NCBI RefSeq assembly: GCF_029201565.1
Contig: NZ_CP104002.1
Span: forward strand, 1,567,001 to 1,631,000
Direction: 5' to 3'
DNA length: 64,000 nt
Source: Devosia sp. SD17-2
Lineage (GTDB): Bacteria > Pseudomonadota > Alphaproteobacteria > Rhizobiales > Devosiaceae
Both the position numbers and the translations under genes were made by a program. The notes below the pieces were generated by a model that did no database searches, was not told the origin of the DNA, and saw only the letters and a list, made by a program, of their open reading frames with translations. Shown here one piece after another: positions 46,268 to 57,312 of this stretch. Every line of letters begins with the position of its first letter. Position 1 is the stretch's first letter.

Positions 46268-47353
46268 ATGCTCTATTTTCTCGGCCAGTTGGGTGACTCG
46301 CTCGCCGCATTCAACGTCTTCCGCTACATCACCTTCCGCACTGCCGGCGCGGTGATCACGGCGCTGTTTTTCGTCTTCCTGTTCGGCCCGGGCATGATCG
46401 CCATGCTGCGCCTCAAGCAGGGCCGCGGCCAGCCGATCCGCGAGGACGGTCCGCAGGGACACCTGCTGACCAAGAAGGGCACGCCCACCATGGGCGGGCT
46501 GATGATCCTCTCGGGCGCAGTAATTTCCACGCTCCTCTGGTCCAACCTTACCAATGGCTATGTCTGGGTGGTGCTGTTCGTCACCATCGGCTTCGGCGCC
46601 ATCGGCTTTTACGATGACTATCTCAAGGTCAAGCGCATGAGCCACAAGGGGTTTGGCTCAAAGCAGCGCCTGCTGCTCGAAGCGCTGATCGGTGCGATCG
46701 CGGCTTTCGCCATTTCCCAGCTGACCACCGGCGCCTATGGCACCTCGCTGCAGTTCCCGTTCGTCAAGGACTTGGCCGTCAATCTGGGCTATTTCTACAT
46801 TCTCTTTGGCGGCTTCGTCGTGGTGGCAGCCGGTAATTCGGTGAACCTCACGGACGGTCTTGATGGCCTCGCCATCGTGCCGGTGATGGTGGCAGCGGCC
46901 TGCTTTGGCCTCATCGCCTATCTCGTCGGTTCGCAGAACTATGCCGACTACCTGCTGCTCAACTCCGTTCCCGGCACGGCTGAACTGGCTGTCGTCTGCG
47001 GCGCGCTGATCGGTGCGGGTCTCGGCTTCCTCTGGTTTAACGCGCCCCCGGCGCAGATTTTTATGGGCGACACCGGCTCGCTCGCTCTCGGTGGCGCGCT
47101 CGGCACCATCGCCGTGGCAACCAAACACGAAATCGTGTTGGCAATTATCGGCGGTCTCTTCGTGCTCGAAACCGTGTCGGTGATCGTGCAGGTGGCCTCG
47201 TTCCGGCTGACGGGCAAGCGCGTCTTCCGAATGGCGCCCATCCACCACCATTTCGAGGCACTCGGCTGGACCGAAAGCCAGGTGGTGATCCGGTTCTGGA
47301 TCATCTCCTTCGTACTGGCGCTGATCGGCCTTTCGAGCCTTAAACTGCGCTGA
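46268..47353 (+). CDS. mraY: Phospho-MurNAc-pentapeptide transferase MraY
   Basis: A 361-residue inner-membrane enzyme that transfers phospho-MurNAc-pentapeptide to undecaprenyl phosphate to make lipid I. About ten hydrophobic segments are visible. Hallmarks are [48 protein letters not shown] and APIHHHFE. The expected murD gene does not follow it in this genome. Confidence 0.97.
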   Translation: MLYFLGQLGDSLAAFNVFRYITFRTAGAVITALFFVFLFGPGMIAMLRLKQGRGQPIREDGPQGHLLTKKGTPTMGGLMILSGAVISTLLWSNLTNGYVWVVLFVTIGFGAIGFYDDYLKVKRMSHKGFGSKQRLLLEALIGAIAAFAISQLTTGAYGTSLQFPFVKDLAVNLGYFYILFGGFVVVAAGNSVNLTDGLDGLAIVPVMVAAACFGLIAYLVGSQNYADYLLLNSVPGTAELAVVCGALIGAGLGFLWFNAPPAQIFMGDTGSLALGGALGTIAVATKHEIVLAIIGGLFVLETVSVIVQVASFRLTGKRVFRMAPIHHHFEALGWTESQVVIRFWIISFVLALIGLSSLKLR

Positions 47354-47550
47354 TTGAAGCAGACGGCGTGGTGGAGAACACGCCGTCTGCGACCGCAACC
47401 GGCGTCGCAATTATCCAAAAAAGTACTTCCGACTGAAACTTATCTCCTCGGGGCTCCGTAGCTCTTGGTGACGACAGCATTTCGTCCCCCAACGGCTCAC
47501 CCGTCAGACGCGCCTGCGCGCTGGCAAAATCCTGAACGAGGAGACCTCCA

Positions 47551-48329
47551 TTGCCTGCCATCGCTCGTCTTTCGCTTGTCGCCCTTCTGGCCCTTGGCGC
47601 ATCCGGCGCCGCCCAGGCCGCTTCGGCCATCGGCCTCGTCAATTCCAACACGCTTGTCATGTTTGACACCGAAGCCCGCACGGTCACCGGGACATGACGG
47701 TCACTGGTGTGGATGGCTTGGCCGGCATCGATATTCGCCCCGCAGACAGTATGCTCTATGGCGTTACGCTCGCCGGCGAGGTTGTCACCATCGACATGGC
47801 CAGCGGCGCTGCCACGGTCAAATCGACCCTCTCAGAGAAGCTCCCCAGCTATGAAGGGGCAATCGTCGACTTCAATCCCATGGCCGACCGCCTGCGCCTG
47901 ATGGGCACCGATGGCACAAATCATCGCGTCAATGTCGATGATGGCGCAGTGACCGTCGACGGTTCCCTCGCCTTCCAGGATGGCGACATGCATGTCGGCG
48001 AAACACCGGCGATTGTTGCTGCGGCCTATACTAATTCGATCGGCAAGCCCGAGGCGACGAAGATGTTCGACATCGACGCCACCATTGTCGGTCTCATCCA
48101 GCAGGTGTCGCCCAATGACGGCACGCTGGGCGCCATCGGCATGCTCGGCATCGAGGGCGGCTCGACCTATGCCTTCGACATCCAGGCCACAGAAGACCTG
48201 ACCAACACCGCCTATCTCGTGGTCGACAATGTGCTCCACACGGTTGATCTCGAAACCGGTGCCGCCGAGGCCTGGGGGCCAGTCGAGGGTGTGGACGGGA
48301 TGATTTCGGACATCGCGATCCTCAACTGA
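47551..48329 (+). pseudogene. Frameshifted DUF4394-type secreted protein in the murD position
   Basis: Two reading frames together look like one secreted protein of about 258 residues. Frame one starts at TTG 47551 with GAGGAG seven bases upstream and encodes a signal peptide ending AAQA and the DUF4394-like start NTLVMFDTEARTVTG. It stops at 47695. Frame two (ATG 47694 to 48329, 211 residues) continues the pattern without a break (TVTGVDGLAGIDIRPADSML, YGVTLAGEVVTID, FNPMADRLRLMG). One missing G in the GGG at 47689-47691 would restore the frame. This is a genuine frameshift, a sequencing error, or less likely translational coupling through the ATGA overlap. If coupling operates, only the second frame would be a cytosolic protein. 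The normal occupant of this spot is murD. Confidence 0.65.
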
Positions 48330-48497
48330 TCGAGCAGATCCAGAATAGAACTCCTGTCCGTCAGGGCAGGGCAGAAGGGGCGGCGTGTGGGCTGCCCTCA
48401 ACGTTTTTCCCGTCTCTCGCAAAACGCGAAAGCCCTTACCAAATCGGTAACCATCGCCAGTTACAATTCGATGCAGTTTGTATCGAGTAGCCCGCCC

Positions 48498-49664
48498 ATG
48501 ATGTTTTCCAGAGCTGAAAAAACGCCGCTCGCAGAGTGGTGGTGGTCCATTGACCGCGAACTTCTCGGGGCGCTGATCCTTCTTCTGACCGCAGGCATGG
48601 TGCTCAGCTTCGCTGCCAGCCCGCCCGTGGCCGAGCGCATTGGCCTGGGGCAGTGGCACTTCGTCATCCGCCACGCGATGTTCTGCCTTCTGGCGCTGCC
48701 GGTGATGCTGGTGACCTCGCTGCTGACCCATCGTCAGGCGCGGTTTGCGGCGCTTGGTACGCTTATCCTCATGACGCTGCTGTTGTGGGCAACGCTGCGC
48801 TTTGGCGCAGAAGTGAAGGGCGCGCGTCGCTGGATTTCCATTGCCGGGCAGTCGATCCAGCCATCCGAATTCGTCAAGCCGGCCTTTGCCGTGATCGGTG
48901 CCTGGCTGATGTCGGAGTACATGATCCATCGCGATGTGCCTGGCCGGATGCTGGCGACCCTTGTCATGGCCGTGATCGTCAGCGGTCTTCTGCTGCAGCC
49001 GGACGTCGGGCAGTCGATCCTCGTGGTCGCTACCTGGGCGGTGCTGCTGTTCCTCTCGGGTATTTCCTGGTTCATCATTGCCGGGCTGGGCGTTGCAGCA
49101 GGCCTCCTGCTGATCGGGGCCTATGTGTTCTTCCCCCACGTGGCGCGCCGTATCGACACCTTCATCAACCCCGATGGCGGCGGTAACACCTATCAGATCG
49201 ACCGCGCTCTGCAGTCGCTGCTCGAAGGCGGCTGGCTTGGTCGCGGGCCGGGCGAGTCCCTTGCCAAAAAGCTCATTCCCGACGCGCATGCCGACTATGT
49301 GTTCTCAGCCGCTGCTGGTGAATACGGCATTCTGTTCTGCCTCGCTCTCGTCGGGCTCATCGCCTTCATCGTGCTGCGCGCCATGGTTTCGGCCGAGCGT
49401 CAGTCGAGCCTTTTTGCACGCCTTGCCGCCTCCACCATTGCCATCCAGTTCGCCATGCAGTCGGGCATCAACCTGGCCGTGAACCTCAACCTCATCCCGC
49501 CCAAGGGCATGACGCTACCCTTCGTGTCCTATGGCGGCACCTCGATGATCGCCGTGGCCTTCGGCATGGGTCTTATGCTGGCTCTGACCCGCACCAAGCC
49601 GGAAGAGCGCATGGCCACCGGACTTCCTTCTTATCGCAGCGCCGTGGTAGCCCCCGCCGAATGA
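48498..49664 (+). CDS. ftsW: Peptidoglycan glycosyltransferase FtsW
   Basis: A 388-residue SEDS-family membrane protein that polymerises lipid II at the septum with FtsI. About ten membrane segments are visible. Conserved parts are KGARRWISI, IQPSEFVKPAF, LLQPDVGQSI, YQIDRALQSL and FVSYGGTSMIA. The start was set at ATG 48498 (MMFSRAEKTPLAEWWW), in line with the usual rhizobial N-terminus; a GTG at 48387 would add 37 odd residues. It overlaps murG by four bases. Confidence 0.95.
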   Translation: MMFSRAEKTPLAEWWWSIDRELLGALILLLTAGMVLSFAASPPVAERIGLGQWHFVIRHAMFCLLALPVMLVTSLLTHRQARFAALGTLILMTLLLWATLRFGAEVKGARRWISIAGQSIQPSEFVKPAFAVIGAWLMSEYMIHRDVPGRMLATLVMAVIVSGLLLQPDVGQSILVVATWAVLLFLSGISWFIIAGLGVAAGLLLIGAYVFFPHVARRIDTFINPDGGGNTYQIDRALQSLLEGGWLGRGPGESLAKKLIPDAHADYVFSAAAGEYGILFCLALVGLIAFIVLRAMVSAERQSSLFARLAASTIAIQFAMQSGINLAVNLNLIPPKGMTLPFVSYGGTSMIAVAFGMGLMLALTRTKPEERMATGLPSYRSAVVAPAE

Positions 49665-50776
49665 AAACCTTCGTACTTATGGCCGGTGGCACTGGCGGGC
49701 ATTTGTTTCCCGCCATGGCCCTGGCACAGGAACTGGTCCGTCGTGGCCACGCCGTGGAACTGATGACCGACCATCGGGTCGACAGCTATGGCCAGGATTT
49801 TCCGGCCCGGCGCATCCACATCATCCCCTCGGCGACGCCCTCGGGCAAAAACCCGATCCAGTTCGCTGGCGCCGGCATCAAGATTGCCGGTGGCATTGTC
49901 ACGGCCTTCGGCATCCTGCGCGCGGTGCGTCCCGACGCCGTCATTGGGTTTGGTGGTTATCCGACGTTCCCCCCGTTCCTTGCGGCGAGCCTGCTCTCCA
50001 TTCCGGGCATCCTGCATGAGCAGAACGCTGTGATGGGGCGCGCCAACCGGGCCCTGGCCCGCTTTGCCGATGTTCTGGCGCTGAGCTTTCCGCAGACGCG
50101 CTTTGCCGCCGAACAGCGGCTCGAAAAGATCGTCACCGGCAATCCGGTGCGCGATCGCGTGCGCAAGGTCATCGGTACGCCCTATCCCCCGCTCGACGAC
50201 AAATCTGTCATTCGGCTCGTCATCACCGGTGGCAGCCAGGGCGCGCGCGTCCTCTCTGACCTTGTGCCCGAAGCCATTGCGCTGCTGTCCGACGCGTTGC
50301 GCCAGCGCCTCAAGATCCTGCAGCAGGCGCGGCCGGAGGATATCGACCGGGTGGCCGAGAGCTATCGGAAGTCGCGCACCAATGTGGAGCTGGCCTCCTT
50401 TGTCACCGATCTGCCCGAGCGCATTGCCGATGCGCATCTCGTGATCGGGCGCGCCGGTGCGTCGACGGTCAACGAGCTCTGCGTGATCGGCCGGCCGGCC
50501 ATTCTGATCCCGCTGCCGGGCGCGCTGGACTCCGACCAGAAGTACAATGCGCTCTATATGGAACAGGGCGGCGGCGGTTGGGTGGCCGAGCAGGCCACAC
50601 TCTCACCGCAATCGCTTGCCACTCGGATCACGCAATTGTTAGCCGATCCCGATCAACTGATACGCGCTGCCGCCGCTGCCCGTGCCCTCGGGCAGGCTGG
50701 TGCGGTTGAAAAGCTGGCAGATCTGGCCGAAGGCCTTGCCGGCAAAGGTACGAACGAAATGGACCCCACATCATGA
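49661..50776 (+). CDS. murG: Lipid II synthase MurG
   Basis: A 371-residue peripheral membrane GT-B glycosyltransferase that adds GlcNAc to lipid I. The N-terminal loop is [16 protein letters not shown], with [14 protein letters not shown] and [12 protein letters not shown] in the acceptor domain. The C-terminal domain has [13 protein letters not shown] and [13 protein letters not shown], where UDP-GlcNAc binds. It overlaps both ftsW and murC by four bases (ATGA). Confidence 0.97.
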   Translation: MKTFVLMAGGTGGHLFPAMALAQELVRRGHAVELMTDHRVDSYGQDFPARRIHIIPSATPSGKNPIQFAGAGIKIAGGIVTAFGILRAVRPDAVIGFGGYPTFPPFLAASLLSIPGILHEQNAVMGRANRALARFADVLALSFPQTRFAAEQRLEKIVTGNPVRDRVRKVIGTPYPPLDDKSVIRLVITGGSQGARVLSDLVPEAIALLSDALRQRLKILQQARPEDIDRVAESYRKSRTNVELASFVTDLPERIADAHLVIGRAGASTVNELCVIGRPAILIPLPGALDSDQKYNALYMEQGGGGWVAEQATLSPQSLATRITQLLADPDQLIRAAAAARALGQAGAVEKLADLAEGLAGKGTNEMDPTS

Positions 50777-52191
50777 AAATGCCCCGCAACATTGGCCCGG
50801 TCCACTTCATCGGCATCGGCGGCATCGGCATGAGTGGCATCGCCGAAATCCTGCATAACCAGGGCTATATCGTTCAGGGCTCCGACGCGTCCGCCAATCC
50901 CAATGTCCAGCGCCTGCGCGACATGGGCATCAAGGTCGAGATCGGCCAGAACGGCAACAATCTCGGGCATGCCGAAGTGGTGGTGGTGTCCTCCGCCATC
51001 AAGAAGGACAATCCCGAGCTGGTCGCTGCCCGCGCGAAAAATCTTCCGATCGTGCGCCGCGCCGAAATGCTGGCCGAGATCATGCGCTTCAAGACCGCCA
51101 TCGCCATTGGCGGCACGCATGGCAAGACCACGACCACCACGCTGGTCGCGACACTGCTCGATGCGGGCAATCTCGACCCCACCGTCATCAACGGTGGCAT
51201 CATCAATGCCTATGGCACCAACGCGCGCCTCGGGGCCGGCGAGTGGATGGTCGTCGAGGCCGACGAGAGCGACGGTACGTTCGTAAAACTGCCGGCCGAC
51301 GTGGCTGTCGTCACCAATATCGATCCCGAGCATCTCGACCATTATGGTGATTTCGACGGGGTGAAGAAGGCGTTCCACCAGTTCGTCGAGAACGTGCCCT
51401 TCTACGGCTTTGCCGTGATGTGCCTCGACCATCCGCATGTGCAGGCGCTGGTCGGTGAAGTGCGCGACCGCCGCGTCATCACCTATGGCCAGAACCCGCA
51501 GGCTGACGTCCGTCTGGTCGATCTCGAGAACCGGGGCGGTGTCCAGCATTTTGCCGTCGAAATTCGCGACCGCATTCGCCAGACCCAGCTGCGCATCGAT
51601 GGGCTGGAACTGCCCATGCCCGGCGTCCACAATGCGCTCAACGCCACGGCCGCCATTGCCGTCGCCGATCAACTGCACGTTCCGGCAGAAGCGATCCGCC
51701 GCGGCCTCAAGGGCTTTACCGGCGTCAAGCGCCGCTTCACCCGTACCGGCACCGTTGGGGGTGTCACCGTCATTGACGACTATGGTCATCACCCCGTCGA
51801 AATCGCGGCGGCCCTGACTGCCGCGCGGCAGTCGACGCGGCGCGATGTCGTGGCCGTGGTGCAGCCGCACCGCTTCTCGCGCGTCAATGATCTCTTTGAC
51901 GACTTCGCCGCCTGCTTCAACGACGCGGACACGGTCATTGTCGCGCCGATCTATGCAGCCGGTGAGACGCAGATCCCGGGTGTCACCCATGACGAGCTGG
52001 TCAACCGCATCCGCGCGCGCGGTCACCGCGATGCGCGCGTGCTCGACGATCCGGCGGCGCTGGCCAAGCTGCTCGCCAGCCGCGTCGAGGATGGTGACTA
52101 TGTCGTCTGCCTCGGCGCCGGCAATATCACCCAGTGGGCGGCAGCGCTCCCCGGTGAACTGGGTGCCCTGATGGGCAAGGAAGTCGAGTGA
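50773..52191 (+). CDS. murC: UDP-MurNAc:L-alanine ligase MurC
   Basis: A 472-residue Mur ligase that attaches L-Ala to UDP-MurNAc. The start [17 protein letters not shown] is diagnostic for MurC. The ATP loop is [14 protein letters not shown], with [14 protein letters not shown] and [10 protein letters not shown] later. In many related genomes murB follows, but here murC runs directly into ddl. Confidence 0.97.
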   Translation: MKMPRNIGPVHFIGIGGIGMSGIAEILHNQGYIVQGSDASANPNVQRLRDMGIKVEIGQNGNNLGHAEVVVVSSAIKKDNPELVAARAKNLPIVRRAEMLAEIMRFKTAIAIGGTHGKTTTTTLVATLLDAGNLDPTVINGGIINAYGTNARLGAGEWMVVEADESDGTFVKLPADVAVVTNIDPEHLDHYGDFDGVKKAFHQFVENVPFYGFAVMCLDHPHVQALVGEVRDRRVITYGQNPQADVRLVDLENRGGVQHFAVEIRDRIRQTQLRIDGLELPMPGVHNALNATAAIAVADQLHVPAEAIRRGLKGFTGVKRRFTRTGTVGGVTVIDDYGHHPVEIAAALTAARQSTRRDVVAVVQPHRFSRVNDLFDDFAACFNDADTVIVAPIYAAGETQIPGVTHDELVNRIRARGHRDARVLDDPAALAKLLASRVEDGDYVVCLGAGNITQWAAALPGELGALMGKEVE

Positions 52192-52199
52192 ACCGCGCC

Positions 52200-53120
52200 A
52201 TGACTAAGCACGTCGCCGTCCTCATGGGCGGGCTTTCCAACGAACGCCCCGTCTCCCTCAGCACCGGCAAAGGCTGCGCCGAAGCGCTGCGCCGCGCCGG
52301 CTATCGCGTCACCGAACTCGATGTCGGCTATGACGTCGCCGAGCGCCTGCGCGAGATCGCGCCCGATGTCGCGTTCAACGCGCTGCACGGTCCGTTCGGC
52401 GAGGATGGCACCATCCAGGGCGTGCTGGAATTCCTGCGCATCCCCTATACCCATTCGGGCGTGTTGGCGTCGGCCCTGGCCATGGACAAGCACCAGGCAA
52501 AAATCATGTTCAAGGCTGCCGGCATCCCGGTGACCGACCATGTGATTGCCACGCGCGGTGAAGTCGGTCGCGCCCACATCATGCCGCCCCCTTACGTGGT
52601 CAAGCCCATCGCCGATGGCTCGAGCTTTGGCGTCATTATCGTCAAGGCTGACCAGTCCCATCCGCCGCAGGAAATCCTTGGCGAGGATTGGACCGGCGGC
52701 GAAGAGCTGATGGTGGAGCGCTATATTCCGGGCCGCGAGCTCACCTGCGCGGTCATGGGTGACGTGGCTCTGCCCGTGACCGAGATCGTCACCGATCTCA
52801 ACTTCTACAATTATGAGGCGAAATACGCCGAAGGTGGATCACGTCACATCCTGCCGGCAGATATTAAACCTAAAATTTACGACAAAGTGCAAAAACTGAG
52901 CCTTGCTGCACATGCAGCTCTCGGCTGCCGGGGCATTACGCGAACCGACTTTCGCTACAATGACGCGGCGGGTGAAGACGGCGAACTGGTTTGTCTCGAG
53001 ATTAATACCCAGCCGGGCATGACGCCCACTTCGCTGGCGCCCGAGCAAGCTGCGCATGTGGGCCACAGTTTTGAAGAGCTGGTCTCCTGGATGGTGGAGG
53101 ACGCGAGTTGCAACAGGTAA
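52200..53120 (+). CDS. ddl: D-alanine:D-alanine ligase
   Basis: A 306-residue ATP-grasp enzyme that makes the D-Ala-D-Ala dipeptide for Mur[22 protein letters not shown] starts the protein, [17 protein letters not shown] and [15 protein letters not shown] bind substrate and ATP, and [19 protein letters not shown] is the conserved end. GTG 52188, overlapping the murC stop, is an alternative start. The 3' end overlaps ftsQ by 13 bases. Confidence 0.95.
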   Translation: MTKHVAVLMGGLSNERPVSLSTGKGCAEALRRAGYRVTELDVGYDVAERLREIAPDVAFNALHGPFGEDGTIQGVLEFLRIPYTHSGVLASALAMDKHQAKIMFKAAGIPVTDHVIATRGEVGRAHIMPPPYVVKPIADGSSFGVIIVKADQSHPPQEILGEDWTGGEELMVERYIPGRELTCAVMGDVALPVTEIVTDLNFYNYEAKYAEGGSRHILPADIKPKIYDKVQKLSLAAHAALGCRGITRTDFRYNDAAGEDGELVCLEINTQPGMTPTSLAPEQAAHVGHSFEELVSWMVEDASCNR

Positions 53121-53989
53121 AAAGCGAGGTTTTTCTCGCTGGAGCGCAGCCAATAGATCCGCGCGCACTGCCTGTTCCCGTTCGCCGCTCGCGCCTCGTG
53201 CGGGTTACCAGCGGGCTGACACGCCTGCGCGTGCTTCATGGCCGGGCCGTTCGTCGTGGCGTGGTCATCGGCCTTGCCGTGGCTGCGGCTGCGGGCCTCT
53301 TCCAGATCCGCGAACCGATCGGCAATCTGCTTGCCGGTGCGGTGACAATCGCCCAGGGCGGCTTCGCCGAAGCGGGCCTTGCCATTGGTCAGATCTCCAT
53401 CAGCGGCCAGACCCTGACGTCCGAGCAGGCGATCTTTGACGCCCTCGGCATCCAGCCGGATATGTCGACCCTCGCCTTTGACGTCGAGGCGGCGCGCCAG
53501 CGTCTTGCCCAGTTGCCAGCCGTCAGCAACGTCAATGTTCGGAAAACCTACCCCGGCGATGTCGAGGTGATGATCTCCGAAAAGACCCCGGTCGCGCGCT
53601 GGCGTGTCGATGGCATCACCTTTGTGATCGACGGGCAGGGCGAGCAGATCGGTGAAGACGGTGGCGCCTATGGCGACCTGCCACTGGTCATTGGCGACGG
53701 CGCGGCGGACGACGCGCTGGTGATGATCCGTGCGCTCGGCAATTTTCCCGAGCTGCAGAAAGACCTGATCGCGCTGTCGCGGATCGCCGATCGGCGGTGG
53801 GACATGATCTATGCCACGGGGCTGCGCATCCAGTTGCCCGAGCACGGCGTGGCACAGGCGCTGCGCAAGCTGACCAATTACCAGGCCCAGTATCAATTGC
53901 TTGACCGAGACATCACCGTGATCGACCTGCGGGTGGAGAGCGTCGTGGCGGTGCGTCCGGCCGTAAACGAAGACACTGAAAAATCATGA
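53108..53989 (+). CDS. ftsQ: Cell division protein FtsQ
   Basis: A 293-residue bitopic divisome scaffold. A basic cytoplasmic tail of about 50 residues precedes a membrane segment (about 51-66). Next come a POTRA domain (from about 90, [19 protein letters not shown]) and the FtsQ-type beta domain, with [20 protein letters not shown]. It starts at TTG 53108 inside ddl, and its stop overlaps the ftsA ATG by four bases. It recruits FtsL and FtsB. Confidence 0.93.
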   Translation: MQQVKSEVFLAGAQPIDPRALPVPVRRSRLVRVTSGLTRLRVLHGRAVRRGVVIGLAVAAAAGLFQIREPIGNLLAGAVTIAQGGFAEAGLAIGQISISGQTLTSEQAIFDALGIQPDMSTLAFDVEAARQRLAQLPAVSNVNVRKTYPGDVEVMISEKTPVARWRVDGITFVIDGQGEQIGEDGGAYGDLPLVIGDGAADDALVMIRALGNFPELQKDLIALSRIADRRWDMIYATGLRIQLPEHGVAQALRKLTNYQAQYQLLDRDITVIDLRVESVVAVRPAVNEDTEKS

Positions 53990-55299
53990 TGACCGACGCA
54001 ATGACATCGCGGCTCCGCCCCGTCCAGCCGGGCAAGACCACCCTGGTGGCGGTGCTGGATATCGGATCGACCAAGATCTGCTGCGTCATTGCGCGTCTCG
54101 TTCCGCGCGCCGAGGGCAAGTCCCTGCGCGGCCGCACGCACCAGGCCGAGGTCATCGGCTTCGGCTATGGGCCGTCCTCGGGTGTGAAGAGCGGCGTCGT
54201 CACCGATATCGAGAAGGCCGAACACGCCATCCGTACCGTCGTGGGCATGGCCGAGCGCGCCGCCGGGCTGACGCTCGAGAGTGTCGTCGTCAATGTCACA
54301 GCCGGCCGCCTCGGCTCGGAAACCTTCTCTGCCGCCGTCTCGCTCGATGGTCAGGAAGTCGAGAAATCTGACATTTACCGCGTGCTGAAGGCGGTCAATT
54401 CGCGCTCGGTGCGTCCCGAGCGATCCATTATTCATGCGATGCCGATCGGTTACGCGCTGGATGGCCAGAGGGGCATTCGCGACCCCAATGGCATGGTCGG
54501 GGAAAAGCTCGGCGTCGACGTTGCCGTGATCTCCGCCGAGACGCTGGCGATGCGCAATCTCGAACTTGTGCTGCACCGCTGCCATCTGCAGATCGAAGCC
54601 CTCGTGGCCACTCCCTATGCCTCCGGCCTTGCCAGCCTCGTCGATGACGAAGCCCAGCTCGGTGTGGCCTGTATCGACTTTGGCGGCGCCACCACTACGG
54701 TTTCGGTCTTCAATGACGGGCACCTCGTCTATGCCGACGCCATCGCCATTGGCGGACACCACCTGACCCTCGATATTGCCCGCCAGCTCTCGGTCAGTGT
54801 CGCCGATGCCGAGCGCCTCAAGGCACTCTACGGTTCAGTGCTGCCCGGCCAGGCAGACGAGCGCGACATGATCCCGATCCAGCCGGTCGGCTCCGCGCTC
54901 GACGAAGCGCCGGGGCAGGTGGCCCGCTCGGTGCTCACCCGCATCATGCGGCCGCGCATTGAAGAGATTCTCACAGCCATCCGCGACCGCATGCAGGCGA
55001 CCGGCATGATGGACGTCTGCGGACGCCGTTTCGTGCTCACCGGTGGCGCCAGTGAATTGACCGGCCTGCCCGAAGTGGCGCGCCGCACGCTGGCTCGCAA
55101 CGTCCGCAACGGTCGCCCCATGGGCATCGCCGGCCTGCCCGAGATCGCCAAGGGCGCTGCCTTCTCCACGGTCGCAGGCATGCTCATCTATCCGCAGGTC
55201 TGTGCGCAGGAATATGCCGAGCCGCGCAACACCCGTCGCCTGACCGGCACGGACGGCTATTTTGCCCGCGTGGGCAACTGGCTGCGCTCGAGCTTCTGA
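53986..55299 (+). CDS. ftsA: Cell division protein FtsA
   Basis: A 437-residue actin-like protein that tethers FtsZ to the membrane. The phosphate-1 motif is VLDIGSTKICCVIA, the phosphate-2 motif is CIDFGGATTTVSVF, and the adenosine motif is VLTGGASELTGLPEVA. The amphipathic membrane-targeting helix is at the extreme C-terminus (GNWLRSSF). Two or three nearby start codons are possible at the N-terminus. It is followed by a 293-base gap before ftsZ. Confidence 0.96.
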   Translation: MMTDAMTSRLRPVQPGKTTLVAVLDIGSTKICCVIARLVPRAEGKSLRGRTHQAEVIGFGYGPSSGVKSGVVTDIEKAEHAIRTVVGMAERAAGLTLESVVVNVTAGRLGSETFSAAVSLDGQEVEKSDIYRVLKAVNSRSVRPERSIIHAMPIGYALDGQRGIRDPNGMVGEKLGVDVAVISAETLAMRNLELVLHRCHLQIEALVATPYASGLASLVDDEAQLGVACIDFGGATTTVSVFNDGHLVYADAIAIGGHHLTLDIARQLSVSVADAERLKALYGSVLPGQADERDMIPIQPVGSALDEAPGQVARSVLTRIMRPRIEEILTAIRDRMQATGMMDVCGRRFVLTGGASELTGLPEVARRTLARNVRNGRPMGIAGLPEIAKGAAFSTVAGMLIYPQVCAQEYAEPRNTRRLTGTDGYFARVGNWLRSSF

Positions 55300-55335
55300 G
55301 TCGGTCGTCCCTCGGGGCGAAACCTGATTTTCTGC

Positions 55336-55390
55336 CCGCTGGCTAAAACGCGCCAGCGGTGTCTCTGACGGAGCCCGTACGGTGTACGGG
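55336..55390 (+). other. Tandem hairpins after ftsA
   Basis: Stem CCGCTGGC/GCCAGCGG (55336-55359) is followed by stem CCCGTAC/GTACGGG (55374-55390). No T-run follows directly, so this is not a standard terminator. It could cause pausing or processing between ftsA and ftsZ. Confidence 0.4.
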
Positions 55391-55446
55391 TAACCGCTCG
55401 ATCACGTTTTTACCTTTTCGACTGCCCCGAAAACGGCTTCTCCGCG

Positions 55447-55544
55447 CTAACTCTCAGTTAACACGAGGTGAAACCGTAACCGTCTGGTCTCGCATTTTGC
55501 GCGAGAGTTAACGTCTTTGGGACAATTGTTAGGGTCTGGTTAAC
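55447..55544 (+). promoter_or_regulatory. Candidate CtrA-type sites in the ftsZ promoter region
   Basis: CTAA-N7-TTAA at 55447-55461 is one base off the TTAA-N7-TTAA CtrA consensus. GTTAAC occurs three times (55457, 55507, 55539). This fits the known cell-cycle control of ftsZ by CtrA in Alphaproteobacteria, but no site is exact. Confidence 0.4.
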
Positions 55545-55592
55545 GAATTGGGGGGTAAATCTTTACCAACCACGCCACCTATGGGGCCATCC

Positions 55593-57281
55593 ATGACCAT
55601 CAATCTCACTATCCCCGATATCCAGGAACTGAAGCCCCGCATCACCGTGTTCGGTGTTGGCGGTGGTGGCGGCAACGCCGTCAACAACATGATCGAATCG
55701 GGACTCAGCGGCGTCGATTTCGTGGTTGCCAATACCGACGCGCAGGCACTGGCCCTGTCGAAGGCACAGCGAATCATTCAGCTGGGCGTTGGCGTTACCG
55801 AAGGCCTTGGCGCTGGTTCGCACCCGGAAGTGGGTCGCGCGGCAGCCGAGGAAAGCTGGGACGAGATCAACGATCACCTCTCCGGTTCGCACATGGTTTT
55901 CATCACCTGCGGCATGGGTGGTGGTACCGGCACTGGCGCGGCGCCCGTGGTGGCCCGGGCTGCGCGCGAGCAGGGCATCCTGACCGTTGGTGTCGTCACC
56001 AAGCCGTTCAACTTCGAAGGCAATCGTCGTACGCGTCTGGCCGATGACGGTATTGATGAGCTGCATCGCCATGTCGATACGCTGATCGTCATCCCGAACC
56101 AGAACCTCTTCCGCGTTGCCAACGAGAAGACCACCTTTGCCGACGCTTTCGCGATGGCTGACCAGGTGCTGTTCTCCGGTGTTGCCTGCATCACCGATCT
56201 GATGGTCAAGGAAGGCCTGATCAACCTCGACTTCGCCGACGTGCGTGCCGTCATGCGCGGCATGGGCAAGGCGATGATGGGTACCGGCGAGGCTTCGGGC
56301 GAAGATCGTGCCCGCCACGCTGCCGAGGCTGCCATTGCCAACCCGCTGCTCGACGATGTGTCGATGCAGGGTGCACGTGGCCTCCTGATCTCCATCACCG
56401 GCGGTCCGGACCTGACCCTTTACGAAGTCGACGAAGCGGCCAGCCGCATCCGCGAAGAAGTGGACGTGGACTGCAATATCATTCTCGGCGCGACCTACGA
56501 TCCGGACCTCACCGGCACGATCCGCGTCTCCGTCGTTGCTACCGGTACCGATGCTGCCATGGTCCAGGCCATGGAGCCCGCCAAGCCGCATGCTTCGCGC
56601 ACTCCGCTGTCCGTGCGTCGCCACGTGCCGGTCGAGCCGACCCGTTCGGCCGCGCCTGCACCCCAGATCGCCGCTCCGGCCATGGAAATCGAGGAGATCG
56701 GCCAGCAGGTTGAAGCTGCCGTTGCCGAAGCCTTTGCCGTCGAACGTCCGCACCACTCCTATGCCGTTTCCCACCAGGAAGATGACGGCATTGTCGTCGA
56801 GCCCTATGTTCCCGCTGCTGAAATGATGCAGGAGCCGGAAGAAGAGCCGATGGTCGAAGAGCAGCCGATTCCCAGCGTCTACGTGCCGTCCCATGCTGCC
56901 CGTCCGGATGGATACCGCCGCATGCCGCGCACCGAAGAGCTTCCGGTTGTTGCACGCCAGACACAGGTCGCCGAGGAACGTCACGACGGTGAGCCGCGCA
57001 ATGCGCGCGCCCTGTTCAAGCGTCTGGCTTCCAATGTCGGCCTCAATCTCGGTCAGCCCCAGGCACAGGCTCAGGCTGAGCCGCGCCGCGAGCCGGCGCC
57101 CGTGGTCACCGATGACGCCGCAGCCCGCAGCGCCATTGAGGCAGGCGGCGCAAGGACTTCCCGCGTTCCGCCCGCCACCGAAGGCGCCCGCGGCAATCTC
57201 GACAGCCAGGGCCGCGCCCCGGCAGCTGCTCCCCAGAAGGAGCACCTCGAGATCCCGGCCTTCCTGCGCAAGCATGGTTAA
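55593..57281 (+). CDS. ftsZ: Cell division GTPase FtsZ
   Basis: A 562-residue tubulin homologue that forms the Z-ring. The GTPase domain (about residues 10-318) has [23 protein letters not shown] and the tubulin signature [14 protein letters not shown] long, low-complexity acidic linker of about 220 residues follows. The C-terminal peptide [11 protein letters not shown] binds FtsA. The linker makes the protein much longer than E. coli FtsZ (383 residues), as in other Rhizobiales. ATG 55593 ([17 protein letters not shown]) is chosen over in-frame ATGs at 55548 and 55581. Confidence 0.97.
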   Translation: MTINLTIPDIQELKPRITVFGVGGGGGNAVNNMIESGLSGVDFVVANTDAQALALSKAQRIIQLGVGVTEGLGAGSHPEVGRAAAEESWDEINDHLSGSHMVFITCGMGGGTGTGAAPVVARAAREQGILTVGVVTKPFNFEGNRRTRLADDGIDELHRHVDTLIVIPNQNLFRVANEKTTFADAFAMADQVLFSGVACITDLMVKEGLINLDFADVRAVMRGMGKAMMGTGEASGEDRARHAAEAAIANPLLDDVSMQGARGLLISITGGPDLTLYEVDEAASRIREEVDVDCNIILGATYDPDLTGTIRVSVVATGTDAAMVQAMEPAKPHASRTPLSVRRHVPVEPTRSAAPAPQIAAPAMEIEEIGQQVEAAVAEAFAVERPHHSYAVSHQEDDGIVVEPYVPAAEMMQEPEEEPMVEEQPIPSVYVPSHAARPDGYRRMPRTEELPVVARQTQVAEERHDGEPRNARALFKRLASNVGLNLGQPQAQAQAEPRREPAPVVTDDAAARSAIEAGGARTSRVPPATEGARGNLDSQGRAPAAAPQKEHLEIPAFLRKHG

Positions 57282-57312
57282 GGCTTGAGCAACAGAGTTC
57301 TGTAAAAGCTTA

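Noticed and set aside
43598..46645. A 1015-codon minus-strand open frame
   Set aside because: It runs antisense across murE, the murE-murF gap, murF and into mraY. Its sequence has no domain logic and mirrors the GC-rich codons of the real genes.
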